Shown here in pieces: positions 25,622 through 34,454 of a stretch of 64,000 nt of DNA. The number at the start of each line of letters is the position of its first letter. Within the stretch, counting starts at the first letter, position 1. Under the pieces are notes generated by a model. The model ran no database searches, was not told the DNA's origin, and saw nothing but the letters and a program-made list of their open reading frames with translations. Source of the stretch: Polyangium sp. 15x6 (GTDB lineage Bacteria > Myxococcota_A > Polyangia > Polyangiales > Polyangiaceae); NCBI RefSeq assembly GCF_029960785.1, contig NZ_JASBQE010000044.1:35717-99716 (forward strand). Reading direction: 5' to 3'. The translations under genes and the position numbers were made by a program.

Positions 25622-25750
25622 ATGCCGTCCGGAATGAGAGTCGGGCAAACCCTCGTACAGCGCTTTCGCCTCGACGCAAAGGCCGAAGCCGGCGCCATGG
25701 GGCAGGTCTACCGGGTGCTCGATCTCGCCACGGGTGACCGGGCGTGCGCT
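25622..25750 (+). pseudogene. N-terminal stump of a Ser/Thr protein kinase gene
   Basis: From ATG 25622 the frame encodes GMRVGQTLVQRFRLDAKAEA then GAMGQVYRVLDLATGDRAC, matching the first 40 residues of a Hanks kinase up to the position just before the invariant Lys (compare the intact gene at 7527). After 25750 similarity ends and the frame runs into Arg/Pro-rich sequence. It is truncated, with no catalytic loop nearby. Confidence 0.6.
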
Positions 25751-26463
25751 CGACGTCGCTTCTCGCATCACGAACGTCATGGAACCGAGGCTCCGCCGGG
25801 CCCTCGCCGAGGCGCTGTCCGAGGCGTGAATCGTCCTGACGCCCTGGACGTCGTTTTCCTGTTTGCCACTCCCGACGATTTGGGCTCCGATTTCACCACC
25901 GGGTTTTGTCCTCTATTTTCACGAACCTGGAGGTGAGGTCATGCTCGAACGGCCGAGTTTCCTCGTTATCACGACCCGTTCGACCCCGCCTACGTCATGC
26001 CGCTGTACCGAAGTCGCTGCGGTGTCGTTGAGGGTCTCGTTGATCTTGGAGATGAGCTCGTCGAGTGTCATGACGCGTCCGAGAGGGACACCCAAATCAT
26101 CCCTCGTCCTTGGGGCGGCAGCACCTGGTAGCAGCTTCTGCGACGACAAGCACTGGGCCGCGCCGGCGCTGGGACGGAGCGCTTCCGCCGCCATCTCGTG
26201 CAATCGTCCTCGCGAGAGGTGGCGAAGAAGGCGTCGGGATCGAGGGGCAGTCCCCCCGCGCGGCCTTCCCTGTGTCGTCGCGATCCACAGGTTCCCCTGC
26301 TCATCGCCGACGCAGGTTCGACCCGTGGCGACGGCAATGCAGCGAAACCCGCACGCCAAGGGGAGCATCGCGAGGCAGCCCGGTCCACGATTCACGTCGA
26401 TGTCTGGTACGCCGATGACGACAAGGTCGAGGTCGCGATCGACCGGGACGACAAGAAAAAAAC
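25751..26463. other. Eroded region without an intact gene
   Basis: No complete gene is supported. Short coding-like patches occur on both strands: minus strand 25919-26071 (MTLDELISKINETLNDTAAT, about 50 residues), minus strand near 26270-26350 (CVGDEQGNLWIATTQG), and plus strand near 26387-26460 (IHVDVWYADDDKVEVAIDRD), the last with almost entirely G/C third positions. They are in different frames and strands and look like remains of several genes. Confidence 0.45.
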
Positions 26464-26952
26464 ATCGACGTCCGCCGGGAGCATGTCGACGTCCGCCAGG
26501 AGCGTGTCCACGTTCGCTGGGAGCATGTCGACGTCCGCCAGGAGCATGTCCACGTTCGCCGGGAGCATGTCGACAAGCACCCAGGAGCATGATGACGACC
26601 GCCGGGAGCATGTCGACGACCGCCGGGAGCATGTCGACAAGCACCCGGGAGCATGACGACGACCGCCGGGAGCATGTCGACAAGCACCCGGGAGCATGAC
26701 GACGACCGCCGGGAGCATGTCGACGACCGTCGGGAGCATGTCGACAAGCACCCGGGAGCATGTCGACAAGCACCCGGGAGCATGACGATGACCGCCGGGA
26801 GCATGTCGACGACCGTCGGGAGCATGTCGACGTCCGCCAGGAGCGTGTCCACGTTCGCTGGGAGCATGTCGACAAGCACCCGGGAGCATGACGACGACCG
26901 CCGGAAGCATGTCGACGTCCGCCGGGAGCATGTCGACGACCGCCGGGTGTGC
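26464..26952. repeat. Minisatellite of 23 units of 21 or 22 bp
   Basis: Tandem array with consensus GTCGACGWCCGCCGGGAGCAT. By eye, 17 units are 21 bp and 6 are 22 bp; the longer type is GTCGACAAGCACCCGGGAG followed by CAT. Variants at internal positions (GTCCACGTTCGC; GACGACGACCGCC) recur in blocks, showing duplication of multi-unit segments. The plus strand reads REHVDDR or AGSMSTS heptads depending on frame; the minus strand reads MLPAVVD heptads. The 22-bp units shift frame, so no single long product is favoured. Confidence 0.95.
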
Positions 26953-27067
26953 AACCGGAATCTTGGGATTCGTTCGTGGAGAAACCGAGGTCCAAGGTGT
27001 CCGCTGGGAAGCTATCAGCGACGTACGACTGTCCGGGGGCGGAGGCGTAGCGGGAGATTGAGATCCG

Positions 27068-28417
27068 CTATGGAAGAGGCAGCTGCATCTCCCGCTCGTG
27101 CTGCTGCTCGGCCCTGCCGAATACCATCCTTCGCGCCATCTCCCCTCGCTCCCGCGCCGTTTCCCGTCCCCCGGCGATCACCCGATCGAGCTCTTCGAGA
27201 TGGACCGGCTGGAGCACGATCGACGCCCGCCCCCAGCCGTCGAGCGGATCCCCGAGCTCGATCCGCGCCGGCCGCGCCTCGTTCGCTGCCGTCGGATACA
27301 GGATCGTCGCCACGCCGCCCCGCGGCTGGCTCAGCGCATACATCGCGAGCTGATACAGCATGTCGCGCGGCAGCTCCCGCTCCCACAGGTCACGATATTT
27401 CGCGTCGAGCAGAAGGCTCTTTCCGTCCGGCGTCCTCACCGCGAAATCGGGCCTCGGCCGCGGTGCGCGCCGCCGTCTCGGGTTTTCCCCCGGCGCGTAC
27501 CGCATGAGATCCTTCAGCGCCTGCTCTTTCATGACCCCGCAGCCCTCGAGGTTGTCTTCGAGAAACCGCTCCAGGAGCCGCTGGAAGAATCGGTTCATGT
27601 CCAGCAAGAATCCCGGCAGCACGAAGGGTTCGTCCGAATCCTCCAGGGCCGGCGCCTCGCCGTCCAGCAGCAGCCCGATGAGCGTGAGGGCCGGCGCGTA
27701 CGCCGCCGCCATTCGATCGAGGCCCTGCTCGGCCTGCGTGACGAGCTGCCGGTGCAGGGGGCGTTTTCGGACCGACACGGCGAGCGCGTCGGCGAGCCGC
27801 CGCAATTCGATCTTCAATGCACGATCGAGCGCCATCCCCGCCGCGAGGTGAAGTCCGCCGAGGAGCACCTGGTTCAGCAGGCAATCCGCGAGGCGCAGGT
27901 GGTGCCTGCAAGGCAAGCTCCCGCGCAGCACGCCGCCCTCCCGCGCGATTCGGCTCATGTCGATGCGCCCTCGCGGACTCGAGAGCGACTCTTCGACGGC
28001 CACGTAACGCCGGTCGAGCCCACGGGCGAGGAGCTCTCCCGCCTCCGCGAGGAGCTGCGAAGGCAAGAGGTCCTCGAAGAGGCTGCCGCCGGCCGAGAAC
28101 GGAGCCGTGGGCATGGTCCGGAGCTCGCGCAGGCGGTATGCATGGCGAAACAGCCGTGCGAAGGGCTCGCGGCCGAGCTTCGGCGCGATGGTGACCGTCA
28201 ACGCGCCGAGGCGGAGCTTGCCGACGTACGACGTCGTCTCGATTTCGAGGCCGCGCGCGAGCTCGCGCACGACGAGCACGCCCTCGCTCGTGAGGCGCGC
28301 GGCGAGCGCGCGATCGGCCGCGTTCGCGAGGCGGAGACCTTCGAGTGGATCGCCGGGGGATTGGCCCGGGGATCGGCGCTGCCATTCCCGGAGGTGGATC
28401 ACAATCGAATCGCTCAC
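27068..28417 (-). CDS. mcrC: McrC nuclease subunit of an McrBC-type type IV restriction system
   Basis: 449 residues. The N-terminal half (IHLREWQRRS; LEIETTSYVGKLRLGALTVT; FARLFRHAYRLREL) matches the McrC DNA-binding/McrB-contact region. The C-terminal half carries a PD-(D/E)XK nuclease: PDFAVRTPDGKSLLLDAKYR with Asp near 321 and DAK near 337, then LYQLAMYALSQPRGGVATIL. Its start overlaps the McrB stop by four bases (ATGA at 28414-28417), the usual McrBC arrangement. McrC is stimulated by McrB GTP hydrolysis and cleaves modified DNA between recognition sites. All catalytic motif residues are visible, so it should be functional. Confidence 0.92.
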   Translation of the reverse strand: MSDSIVIHLREWQRRSPGQSPGDPLEGLRLANAADRALAARLTSEGVLVVRELARGLEIETTSYVGKLRLGALTVTIAPKLGREPFARLFRHAYRLRELRTMPTAPFSAGGSLFEDLLPSQLLAEAGELLARGLDRRYVAVEESLSSPRGRIDMSRIAREGGVLRGSLPCRHHLRLADCLLNQVLLGGLHLAAGMALDRALKIELRRLADALAVSVRKRPLHRQLVTQAEQGLDRMAAAYAPALTLIGLLLDGEAPALEDSDEPFVLPGFLLDMNRFFQRLLERFLEDNLEGCGVMKEQALKDLMRYAPGENPRRRRAPRPRPDFAVRTPDGKSLLLDAKYRDLWERELPRDMLYQLAMYALSQPRGGVATILYPTAANEARPARIELGDPLDGWGRASIVLQPVHLEELDRVIAGGRETARERGEMARRMVFGRAEQQHEREMQLPLP

Positions 28418-30690
28418 GGCGTTTCACCGGGCGGATCGTCGCCCTCGTCCTCCTCGGTGGTGTTCGATTCGGCATCGGAGCGCGTGGCCACGCCCGTCGC
28501 TTTCAGATCCGGCGTCGGGAGCAGCAGGGCATCGACGAGATCATCCTCCCGCCCCGGCTTGAACAGCTCCTCCTCGATACCTCGCTGTTCGCGCTTCACC
28601 AGGCTCCCGCCCAGAATCTTCTCGAGCGCCTCGTAATCCTCGTAGCAATACTCCTCGAGCAGCGGTAGCAGGTCTTCCCGCACGACCTGCACCAGACGCC
28701 GAACGTCCGTGAGCGGCCCGCTCCCGTGCATGAAATAGGTGTGGCCGACCTGTAGATTGCGCGCATCCCGCTTCACGTGCTGGAGGATCCGCTTGTTGAG
28801 CTCCATCAGCCAGGGCCCGAGCGGGAGACCTTTGACGACCGCGTCCCCGAGCGCGTTGCCGTCCGGCATGAGCTCGATGAACCCGAATCGCCGGCGCAGG
28901 GCCGCATCGAGCAGGGCGATCGAGCGGTCCGCGGTGTTCATCGTCCCGATGACGAAGACGTTCTCCGGTACGGAGAACCGCTGGCCCGAGAGGGGCAACG
29001 TACACTCCGTGCCACGCTTGCTCTTTTCCAGCAGCGTGAGCAACTCGCCGAAGATGCGCGGGATGTCGCCGCGGTTGATTTCGTCGATGACGAGATACAC
29101 GGGTTTCCGATGCCGACGCGCGTCGTCACAGAGCCGCTTGAACACCCCGTCGCGGCGCTCGAAGCCGAGCGTGCCGGCGCGTTCGACCGGGCGAAATCCT
29201 TCGAGGAAGTCCTCGTAGCCGTACGCGGGGTGGAACGTGCACGTCATGACGGCGGATTTCAGCGTTTCTCTTTGCTCGTCGGTCAGGTCGGTGTGGGATC
29301 TGCCGAACCACGCGCGGGCGGCGAGCTCATTCGCGGTGCGGAGCGCCCAGTAGGTTTTTCCCGTGCCCGGAGGGCCGTAGAGGATGACCTGGCCCTTGCG
29401 CAGGAGAACCTCCTCGATACGTGCGGGCATCTCGTCGAGCGGGCGCGGGGGCGCGGTCAGGGGCCTGTCGTCGCCGGCGTCGCCATCGACCCGAATGATT
29501 CGGTTTTTGGGGATCCGGCGCTCCGCCTCGATGAGCACCGCGGGCTTCGTCAGCAGGTGGACCGTCGTCATGAGCCCATCCCGCTCGGGCATCTTCCACT
29601 CATCGATGGACAGCCATTCGACGGGACGCCGATGGCAGAACTCGACCCCCGGCGTGTACTGATAATCCCCCTTGATTCGACCGATCCCGAGAACCGTCTC
29701 TCCGTCGGCCGCGAGCACGAGGTCTCCCACGTTCATCGTGGTGACGAACTTGAAGATTTGATTGGCCGATCGCCCCAGCGCTCTCGGGTCATTCGAGTAG
29801 TGCTTCGCCATGAGCGCCTTCACGCGCTCTTTTCCGGCCTGGTTGTGCTCGATGGCCGAGAGATCCTTGAGCCTCGGCCAGCCGATGGCCACGAAATTCC
29901 CGTGGCGCATCGCCGGCCATTCGTCCCGACGCTCGTTGCCCGACGACGTTCCCACCCGGTAGTACCAGTGCAGCGAGCCGTGCCGCTCGTTCAGCAGACG
30001 CGACAGATGGTTCACCGGCATCCCGAGTTCCCGTGCCATCGGGATGAAAGCGCCGGCCGCGACATACCGACCCTCCGTGAGCGGAGGCTTTTGGAGCAAC
30101 TTGATCAGGTGAAATCGCTGATACTGCGGGGCGTGATAATCATCGAGGAGATCCGGGTACAGAAGACTCAGGTACTTGTGCCCCCACGCAGTCTCGGCGA
30201 TGTCGGGCGCTGCGCGCTCGATCTCCTTCTGGAGTGCCTCGTAATCGTCTCCGCCGCTCGCACGGAATCGATCCAGCACCGCCGCCGCCGCGACGAACTG
30301 GTCGCGGTGCGAGCGCGCCATCGAAATCGCGTCCTCCAGCGAGAGCTCCTCCTGCTGCACCGGGCTCCCCGTCATCCACCGGCCCGTCTCCTTGCGCTTG
30401 TACAGGCCGAACTTGAGCGCACTCCCCCCGGCGATGCTCCCGAAGATCGCCGGCAGCTCCGGGTCGTTCTTGAACTCGAGCCAGTAGACCAGGCTGTCCT
30501 TGTTCCCGTGCGCGTGCAGCGTTTCGAGGAGCTCTACGCCGTCGAGCCGGCGCAGCGCCGCGGGGCCGAACTTCGCTGCGAAGGTGTCGTAGTAGCGCCG
30601 GAGGTCGGCCTCGGAGGGGAGGGAGCCGGACTCGACGAGCCGCGCGTGATCGCGCTTCAGCTCGTCGGCGAGGGTGGGGGCGAGAAACAT
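28414..30690 (-). CDS. mcrB: McrB GTPase subunit with EVE-like modified-base reader region
   Basis: 758 residues. The C-terminal AAA+ GTPase has Walker A YGPPGTGKT (about 438-446), Walker B YLVIDEINRGDIPRIFGELL (about 530-550) and the McrB-specific MNTADRSIALLDAALRRRFG near 583. Residues about 258-365 (FVAIGWPRLKDLS; VGDLVLAADGETVLGIGRIK; HRRPVEW) have the EVE/PUA-like pattern that reads modified cytosines in other restriction systems. The first 190 residues are a separate helical domain (LVYWLEFKNDPELPAIFGSI) seen in McrB-like ATPases. The system is predicted to restrict DNA with modified bases, such as methylated phage or plasmid DNA. It begins an mcrBC operon beside mobile-element remnants. 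Confidence 0.93.
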   Translation of the reverse strand: MFLAPTLADELKRDHARLVESGSLPSEADLRRYYDTFAAKFGPAALRRLDGVELLETLHAHGNKDSLVYWLEFKNDPELPAIFGSIAGGSALKFGLYKRKETGRWMTGSPVQQEELSLEDAISMARSHRDQFVAAAAVLDRFRASGGDDYEALQKEIERAAPDIAETAWGHKYLSLLYPDLLDDYHAPQYQRFHLIKLLQKPPLTEGRYVAAGAFIPMARELGMPVNHLSRLLNERHGSLHWYYRVGTSSGNERRDEWPAMRHGNFVAIGWPRLKDLSAIEHNQAGKERVKALMAKHYSNDPRALGRSANQIFKFVTTMNVGDLVLAADGETVLGIGRIKGDYQYTPGVEFCHRRPVEWLSIDEWKMPERDGLMTTVHLLTKPAVLIEAERRIPKNRIIRVDGDAGDDRPLTAPPRPLDEMPARIEEVLLRKGQVILYGPPGTGKTYWALRTANELAARAWFGRSHTDLTDEQRETLKSAVMTCTFHPAYGYEDFLEGFRPVERAGTLGFERRDGVFKRLCDDARRHRKPVYLVIDEINRGDIPRIFGELLTLLEKSKRGTECTLPLSGQRFSVPENVFVIGTMNTADRSIALLDAALRRRFGFIELMPDGNALGDAVVKGLPLGPWLMELNKRILQHVKRDARNLQVGHTYFMHGSGPLTDVRRLVQVVREDLLPLLEEYCYEDYEALEKILGGSLVKREQRGIEEELFKPGREDDLVDALLLPTPDLKATGVATRSDAESNTTEEDEGDDPPGETP

Positions 30691-30813
30691 GGTGAGTGCA
30701 GGCTAGCGCACACCGTTACGTCCTGGAAAGCCCTTCGTGTTTCGTCACGCGGGCCGTTCCTGGTGGGATCAGAGGGTTTGCCGCGTCCGGACGTCGGAGG
30801 GAGACGGCTGCGC

Positions 30814-30987
30814 ATGGAGATCCCATCGACGCATGATGTTGCGGTCTATGGGAGCAACTCAGGCGACTGGCGTGACGGTGTCATCGCGGCGCTGGCCGCG
30901 GCGGGCCTGTTCTGGTTCGACCCAACCCATCCCGCTGAGCAACAGTGGGGCAACGGGTTCCGAGGGTTCGGCGGGGCAGCGCGGTAG
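30814..30987 (+). pseudogene. Truncated nucleoside 2-deoxyribosyltransferase-like ORF
   Basis: A 57-residue frame from ATG 30814, with GGAGGGAG upstream, reads HDVAVYGSNSGDWRDGVIAA then LAAAGLFWFDPTHPAEQQWG. The G-S-N-x-GDWRxxVI...FDPT pattern resembles the first third of nucleoside 2-deoxyribosyltransferase-like proteins. It ends at 30987, just before the tRNA-like segment, so the gene seems cut at an element junction. The assignment rests on a short match. Confidence 0.35.
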
Positions 30988-31013
30988 GAAGCGCTAACTC
31001 AGCGGAATCATTT

Positions 31014-31060
31014 GCACCCCGGCAGGAACTGGACCTGCGACGTTCGGGTTAGGAATCCCC
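31014..31060 (-). other. Degenerate tRNA-like 3' end (possible attachment-site scar)
   Basis: On the minus strand a perfect 5-bp stem GCAGG/CCTGC encloses a 7-base loop TCCAGTT (31022-31038). It is followed by CGGGGTGC, as in a T-arm plus acceptor 3' strand, and preceded by ATTCCTAACCC, which looks like an anticodon loop with CCT. The loop deviates from the TTCRA consensus and no good anticodon or D stem can be built, so this is not a functional tRNA. Integrases often target tRNA 3' ends, and an integrase stump lies 1 kb away. Confidence 0.3.
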
Positions 31061-31435
31061 TTCCAGGGCGTTCGGCTCGCCCTACGAAATACGCTGTTTC
31101 CGCAAGGATTCTCGCGGGTTGTAAGTGGCCAGGAGAGGACAGGTCTGGACACGAGATTTGGCAGAGATTTGGCACGGGAGTCTTCTCGACAAGGGCGTAC
31201 GCAGGGATTGGGACGTGTGCCCGGCCTTGCAGCTGGGGTGGGTCCTTGGCTTGCTTGCGGTGACGGGCTCGCCCTTCCTTTGCGATCACCTGGGTACGCC
31301 CCCCATCATTGCCCCAGGAGCGCGCCATGCGACCGCTGAGCGGCCTCGGTCGGTCTCGAAGCGCGATACGCTTGACGATCACATCGGCACCTACCCAACC
31401 TTCACGAGGGGGTGTCCCGGCCAGGGGAGAACGCC

Positions 31436-32026
31436 ATGCCCGGAGCGAAGGGGGAGGCACTCGAGCGGGAGTTCGCCGCGTGGATGGTCTCCATGCTCCA
31501 TTACACGGCTGCCACCCAGCGTGAGCTGATCAACGGAGAAGTGGCCAAGCGACCTTATGAGGTTGACGTGCACGGGGAGCGCTTCAGCCGGCTCTGGTAT
31601 GCGCTGCACATCATCGGGGGGCTCCTGTTCATTCTGGCCGTCGCAGCCTACCTTCTACCGGATGAGCTGGCGCTGGTAACCGGCGCAGTCGAGGGCACCG
31701 TATCCACTATCTGGCCCAGAGCGGCTGGCTCAGGAATCCTCATGCTGAGTATTGCCGCGTTCGTGCTCGCGATCCTCGGAAAGAAGCGCGCCACGACCCA
31801 CGCATGGGTAGAATGCAAGAATCGCAAGACAAGCGTGAAGCGCGCCGATATCGAGAAGCTGAGTGGCGCAGTTCAGGATGTCCGCCACAATGCGCGTGCA
31901 CCCTGGAAGCCCGACGAGGTGATCATCGTCAGTGCCGGGGGGTTCGACGACGATGCCCTTTCCCTCGCCGATACGTATGGGTTCGTATGTTATCAGCGGA
32001 GCGGCAAGTGGTTCGCGCCAGTATAA
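31436..32026 (+). CDS. Membrane-anchored restriction-endonuclease-like (Mrr-type) protein
   Basis: 196 residues from ATG 31436 (GGGGAGA upstream). N-terminal helices (GEALEREFAAWMVSMLHYTA) lead to YEVDVHG. Two hydrophobic spans follow (LWYALHIIGGLLFILAVAAY, about 64-83, and GILMLSIAAFVLAIL, about 101-115). After them comes WVECKNRKTSVKRADIEKL then DEVIIVSAGGFDDDALSLAD. VECKN with the downstream Lys-rich helix and VIIVSAGGF resemble the catalytic and following strands of Mrr/PD-(D/E)XK nucleases, with EVDV a candidate upstream Asp. A transmembrane hairpin between the two catalytic elements is unusual. It lies between a tRNA-like scar and an integrase stump, next to mcrBC, so a defence role is plausible but unproven. 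Confidence 0.68.
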   Translation: MPGAKGEALEREFAAWMVSMLHYTAATQRELINGEVAKRPYEVDVHGERFSRLWYALHIIGGLLFILAVAAYLLPDELALVTGAVEGTVSTIWPRAAGSGILMLSIAAFVLAILGKKRATTHAWVECKNRKTSVKRADIEKLSGAVQDVRHNARAPWKPDEVIIVSAGGFDDDALSLADTYGFVCYQRSGKWFAPV

Positions 32027-32032
32027 AGACGC

Positions 32033-32422
32033 ATGTGCCTCGACCTCGAGACGCTCGGCCTCCGGCATCGTCGCGCTTATGACCTGCGCCGGACGATGAT
32101 CTCGCTCGCCCGCACAGACAGGGCACGCAAGGACCTGCTCGAGCTCTGCATGCACAACCCGCACAAAAAGCAGAGCACGATCGACATCTATACCGAGTTT
32201 CCCTGGGACGCCCTCTGTGCCGAGGTCGCCAAGCTCAGGGTGAAGCGCGTCGTGCTCGCTCAGGTCGTCCCGCTTCCCCTCGCCAAGGTCGCCGGGGCGC
32301 CGGGAATCGAACCCTGGGATGCGGGATCCGGAAAGTCCTTGCGAGACGCGGACTTGGTCCTCGAAGTGCCGGAGATCGCTCAGGAAAGTTCGTTCCGCGG
32401 CGCCACGCCTCGTGCCGGGTGA
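32033..32422 (+). pseudogene. C-terminal stump of a tyrosine recombinase/integrase
   Basis: The frame encodes about 129 residues matching only the end of a phage-type integrase: LGLRHRRAYDLRRTMISLAR carries the box II Arg, then LLELCMHNPHKKQSTIDIYT carries the likely catalytic Tyr, followed by EFPWDALCAEVAKLRV. The N-terminal arm-binding and core domains, including the first catalytic Arg, are absent, and the start is only six bases after the preceding gene. This is a deletion remnant of an integrating element. Confidence 0.68.
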
Positions 32423-32937
32423 GTCCGTGGTGTGGTGCAGGGTCGCGGCACATGGACGGCACATGGGAAAAGGGCGCTGGGAGTAACGTGCCCGAGGCCA
32501 AAATTGGTGGGGTGGGGACGGACGCGACCGTGGCTTCCATCGACCCGAGCCGTGCGGAGTTAGCTGCTTAACGGCTCAACGGTGCACCACCTGTGAAGAA
32601 TATCTGAAAGTGCCGCCGAGGCCGTTCCGACGGAGCGCAGGGAGCCGTGCTGGAGCGGCGCGCCACCGACGTGCGGGCCATCGTACGTGGGCTCGAACCC
32701 CGATGGGGACACGCACAGTTAGGTTGGGCGAGATCGAACGAGGCGAGGATCTTCGATCCGACCTGGACCACGCCGAGCACCTCGGGGTTGGCGCGCCATT
32801 CGGCGATGCGCGTGACGGTCTCCAGGATTGGTGCAGGAGGGGCGCACTACGATGATCCGGGGATGGCGAGGAGCCCTGTCGAAGTCACCCAGGGAACCGG
32901 GGCGAGGACCCGAATTTGTGCAGGTCCACGAGCCCCG
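32423..32937. other. 515-bp stretch without a supported gene
   Basis: Frames here are Arg/Ser/Pro-rich shadows. A second weak T-arm-like match lies on the minus strand around 32690-32710 (GGGGTTCGAGCCC with imperfect stem). It could be the other end of the lost element, but no tRNA can be folded. Nothing else is seen. Confidence 0.35.
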
Positions 32938-33684
32938 TCACTGATCCTCGCTCCAGGTCGGGGCTACACGAAAACCAGCTCCCCGAAGGCTCGTATGGTT
33001 CTCTTGGAGAAGCGCAGCTCGGAGCGGCCCCGTCTGGGTATCTATGCTCTCCCGGATGTTGTCCAGGCGCGGCTCCATGAAATCCCTGATGGCCTGCTCC
33101 TTCGTTCCCCGGAGAACGGCGAGTGAGCGATTGTATTCGCCCTCTTCGTCCTCGAGGCCGCGAACCAACAAGGCGATCTTGGCCACTCTTGCAGCGTCCA
33201 TCCGGACGGTTGGAACGACCCGGGTGCCGTCCGGCAGCGACATCCCGGCCCCTCCGCATACTGCCCAGATCACGCGACGCTGACCAGGCGGAACAACGAT
33301 CCGGGAGAGCGAATAATACGCCTGATGCTCGCTGAGCTTGCCGTTCTGCTGATCCTCGTACCCAACGAGGGTCGTGCCGTAATCGACCCGGAGTGGCGCG
33401 TTCCTCGGCGCGTGCACGCAGAAGGCACCATGGTAAAGAATCCTGGTCAGCCAGTAGGGAGTCTGCGTCGTCCCGCCGTTGCAATCCGGGACGATGTTCC
33501 CGTCCATCACGGCCTGGCTTGGCTTGGATTCCGCTGTTTCCGACTGGTAGGCCTTGGAGTTCGCCGAGGGAACAGCCGACGTGTCCGGTTCGGCAGCGGG
33601 CGCGGGGACCGAGGCCACCATCTCGAGGACCAGGGCGAACCCGAAGCATCCTCCAAGTGTCCCTCTCATCGTCTTGTTTTTCAT
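32938..33684 (-). CDS. Secreted hypothetical protein
   Basis: 248 residues from ATG 33684 (GGAG seven bases upstream); an upstream extension in frame is shadow-like. A signal peptide (MKNKTMRGTLGGCFGFALVL ... APAAEP) precedes a mature domain with CNGGTTQTPYWLTRILYHGA, YGTTLVGYEDQQNGKLSEHQ and a helical tail. No family recognised. It starts four bases after the LysM-like gene stops, so the two are co-transcribed, probably downstream of the kinase gene as a three-gene operon. Periplasmic or surface location is inferred from the leader. Confidence 0.72.
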   Translation of the reverse strand: MKNKTMRGTLGGCFGFALVLEMVASVPAPAAEPDTSAVPSANSKAYQSETAESKPSQAVMDGNIVPDCNGGTTQTPYWLTRILYHGAFCVHAPRNAPLRVDYGTTLVGYEDQQNGKLSEHQAYYSLSRIVVPPGQRRVIWAVCGGAGMSLPDGTRVVPTVRMDAARVAKIALLVRGLEDEEGEYNRSLAVLRGTKEQAIRDFMEPRLDNIRESIDTQTGPLRAALLQENHTSLRGAGFRVAPTWSEDQ

Positions 33685-33688
33685 GACC

Positions 33689-34429
33689 TTACTCCAGCAT
33701 CGCGCTGCAATCACGCGCCGAGGCCTCAGGCTGGTCGTACGGCAAGGTCGCCGGGATACGGCTGCAGGACGCGCCTCCGTCGAGGAACCTCTTCGCGACC
33801 CCGAGGCACTCGTAAAAACAAAGCGACTGGAACTTGCCGCACACTGAGACGGCACAACGATGCAATTCGTTCTCCGGTTGCTCGTACCACTTCGGCGGCG
33901 TCTCCCTCGTCACCGCGCTGCTCGCGGAGGATACCTGGGCGTAACCCGTGAGCGGTGCGACTGTCTGCGGAGGTTTGAGCCCGCGTGGGCGCACGTTGGT
34001 TGCGATCTGCTCCAGGTCGTCCAGGTCCACCCGCTTCTTGCGCGCGATCATCTCCGCGACGTCGCGCCGGAGGGGCAAATTCCGCCTCTCGTACAGGACT
34101 CCCGCGGGCGTGGCGAGCGCTCGGGGCAGCACGATCCTGGTCTTCGGCCAGAGCGTGCCGCTACCGAACGGCTTGATAGGCTCACCAAGCTTTCTGGCAT
34201 CACGCGCATATTTGTCGTACGCTTCCCGTAAAATGGTCTCATTGCTCCTGAAGATCAGTCTGAAAGCAGCCGGATCCCCGTAATATTGCGTTGCCACCAC
34301 GTAGAGCGTGTCGGATTCGTTAATCTCGTAAATGAGTTCGTTCGTCTGGTCTGCGCTCGCCACGGTGCCGATGCCGGCGACGAACATGGCAACCATCGAG
34401 GCGCGCTGAAACATCCTCATCCGAATCAT
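33689..34429 (-). CDS. Secreted LysM-like protein
   Basis: 246 residues. ATG 34429 has GGAG five bases upstream. A signal peptide (FQRASMVAMFVAGIGTVASA) is followed by a LysM-like segment YEINESDTLYVVATQYYGDP then LWPKTRIVLP, where spacing and the terminal V-L-P fit a peptidoglycan-binding LysM unit. The middle is charged (MIARKKRVDLDDLEQIATNV), and the C-terminus holds six Cys (HRCAVSVCGKFQSLCFYECL ... SCSR ... DCSAM), suggesting disulfides. Lies 25 bases after the kinase stop and four before the next secreted gene. Possible cell-wall-associated partner of the kinase; inferred. Confidence 0.7.
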   Translation of the reverse strand: MIRMRMFQRASMVAMFVAGIGTVASADQTNELIYEINESDTLYVVATQYYGDPAAFRLIFRSNETILREAYDKYARDARKLGEPIKPFGSGTLWPKTRIVLPRALATPAGVLYERRNLPLRRDVAEMIARKKRVDLDDLEQIATNVRPRGLKPPQTVAPLTGYAQVSSASSAVTRETPPKWYEQPENELHRCAVSVCGKFQSLCFYECLGVAKRFLDGGASCSRIPATLPYDQPEASARDCSAMLE

Positions 34430-34454
34430 TAGTCTCCGAAACCTCCCATTTGGC

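Noticed and set aside
26464..26952. CRISPR array
   Set aside because: The 21/22-bp units are directly contiguous, without unique spacers, so this is a minisatellite.
31014..31095. Functional tRNA-Arg(CCT)
   Set aside because: Only a T-arm and an anticodon-loop-like string are present; the anticodon and D stems do not pair and T-loop consensus bases are changed.
32685..32715. Second tRNA or attachment site
   Set aside because: GGGGTTCGAGCCC resembles a T-loop but its stem has a mismatch and no other tRNA arm can be found nearby.
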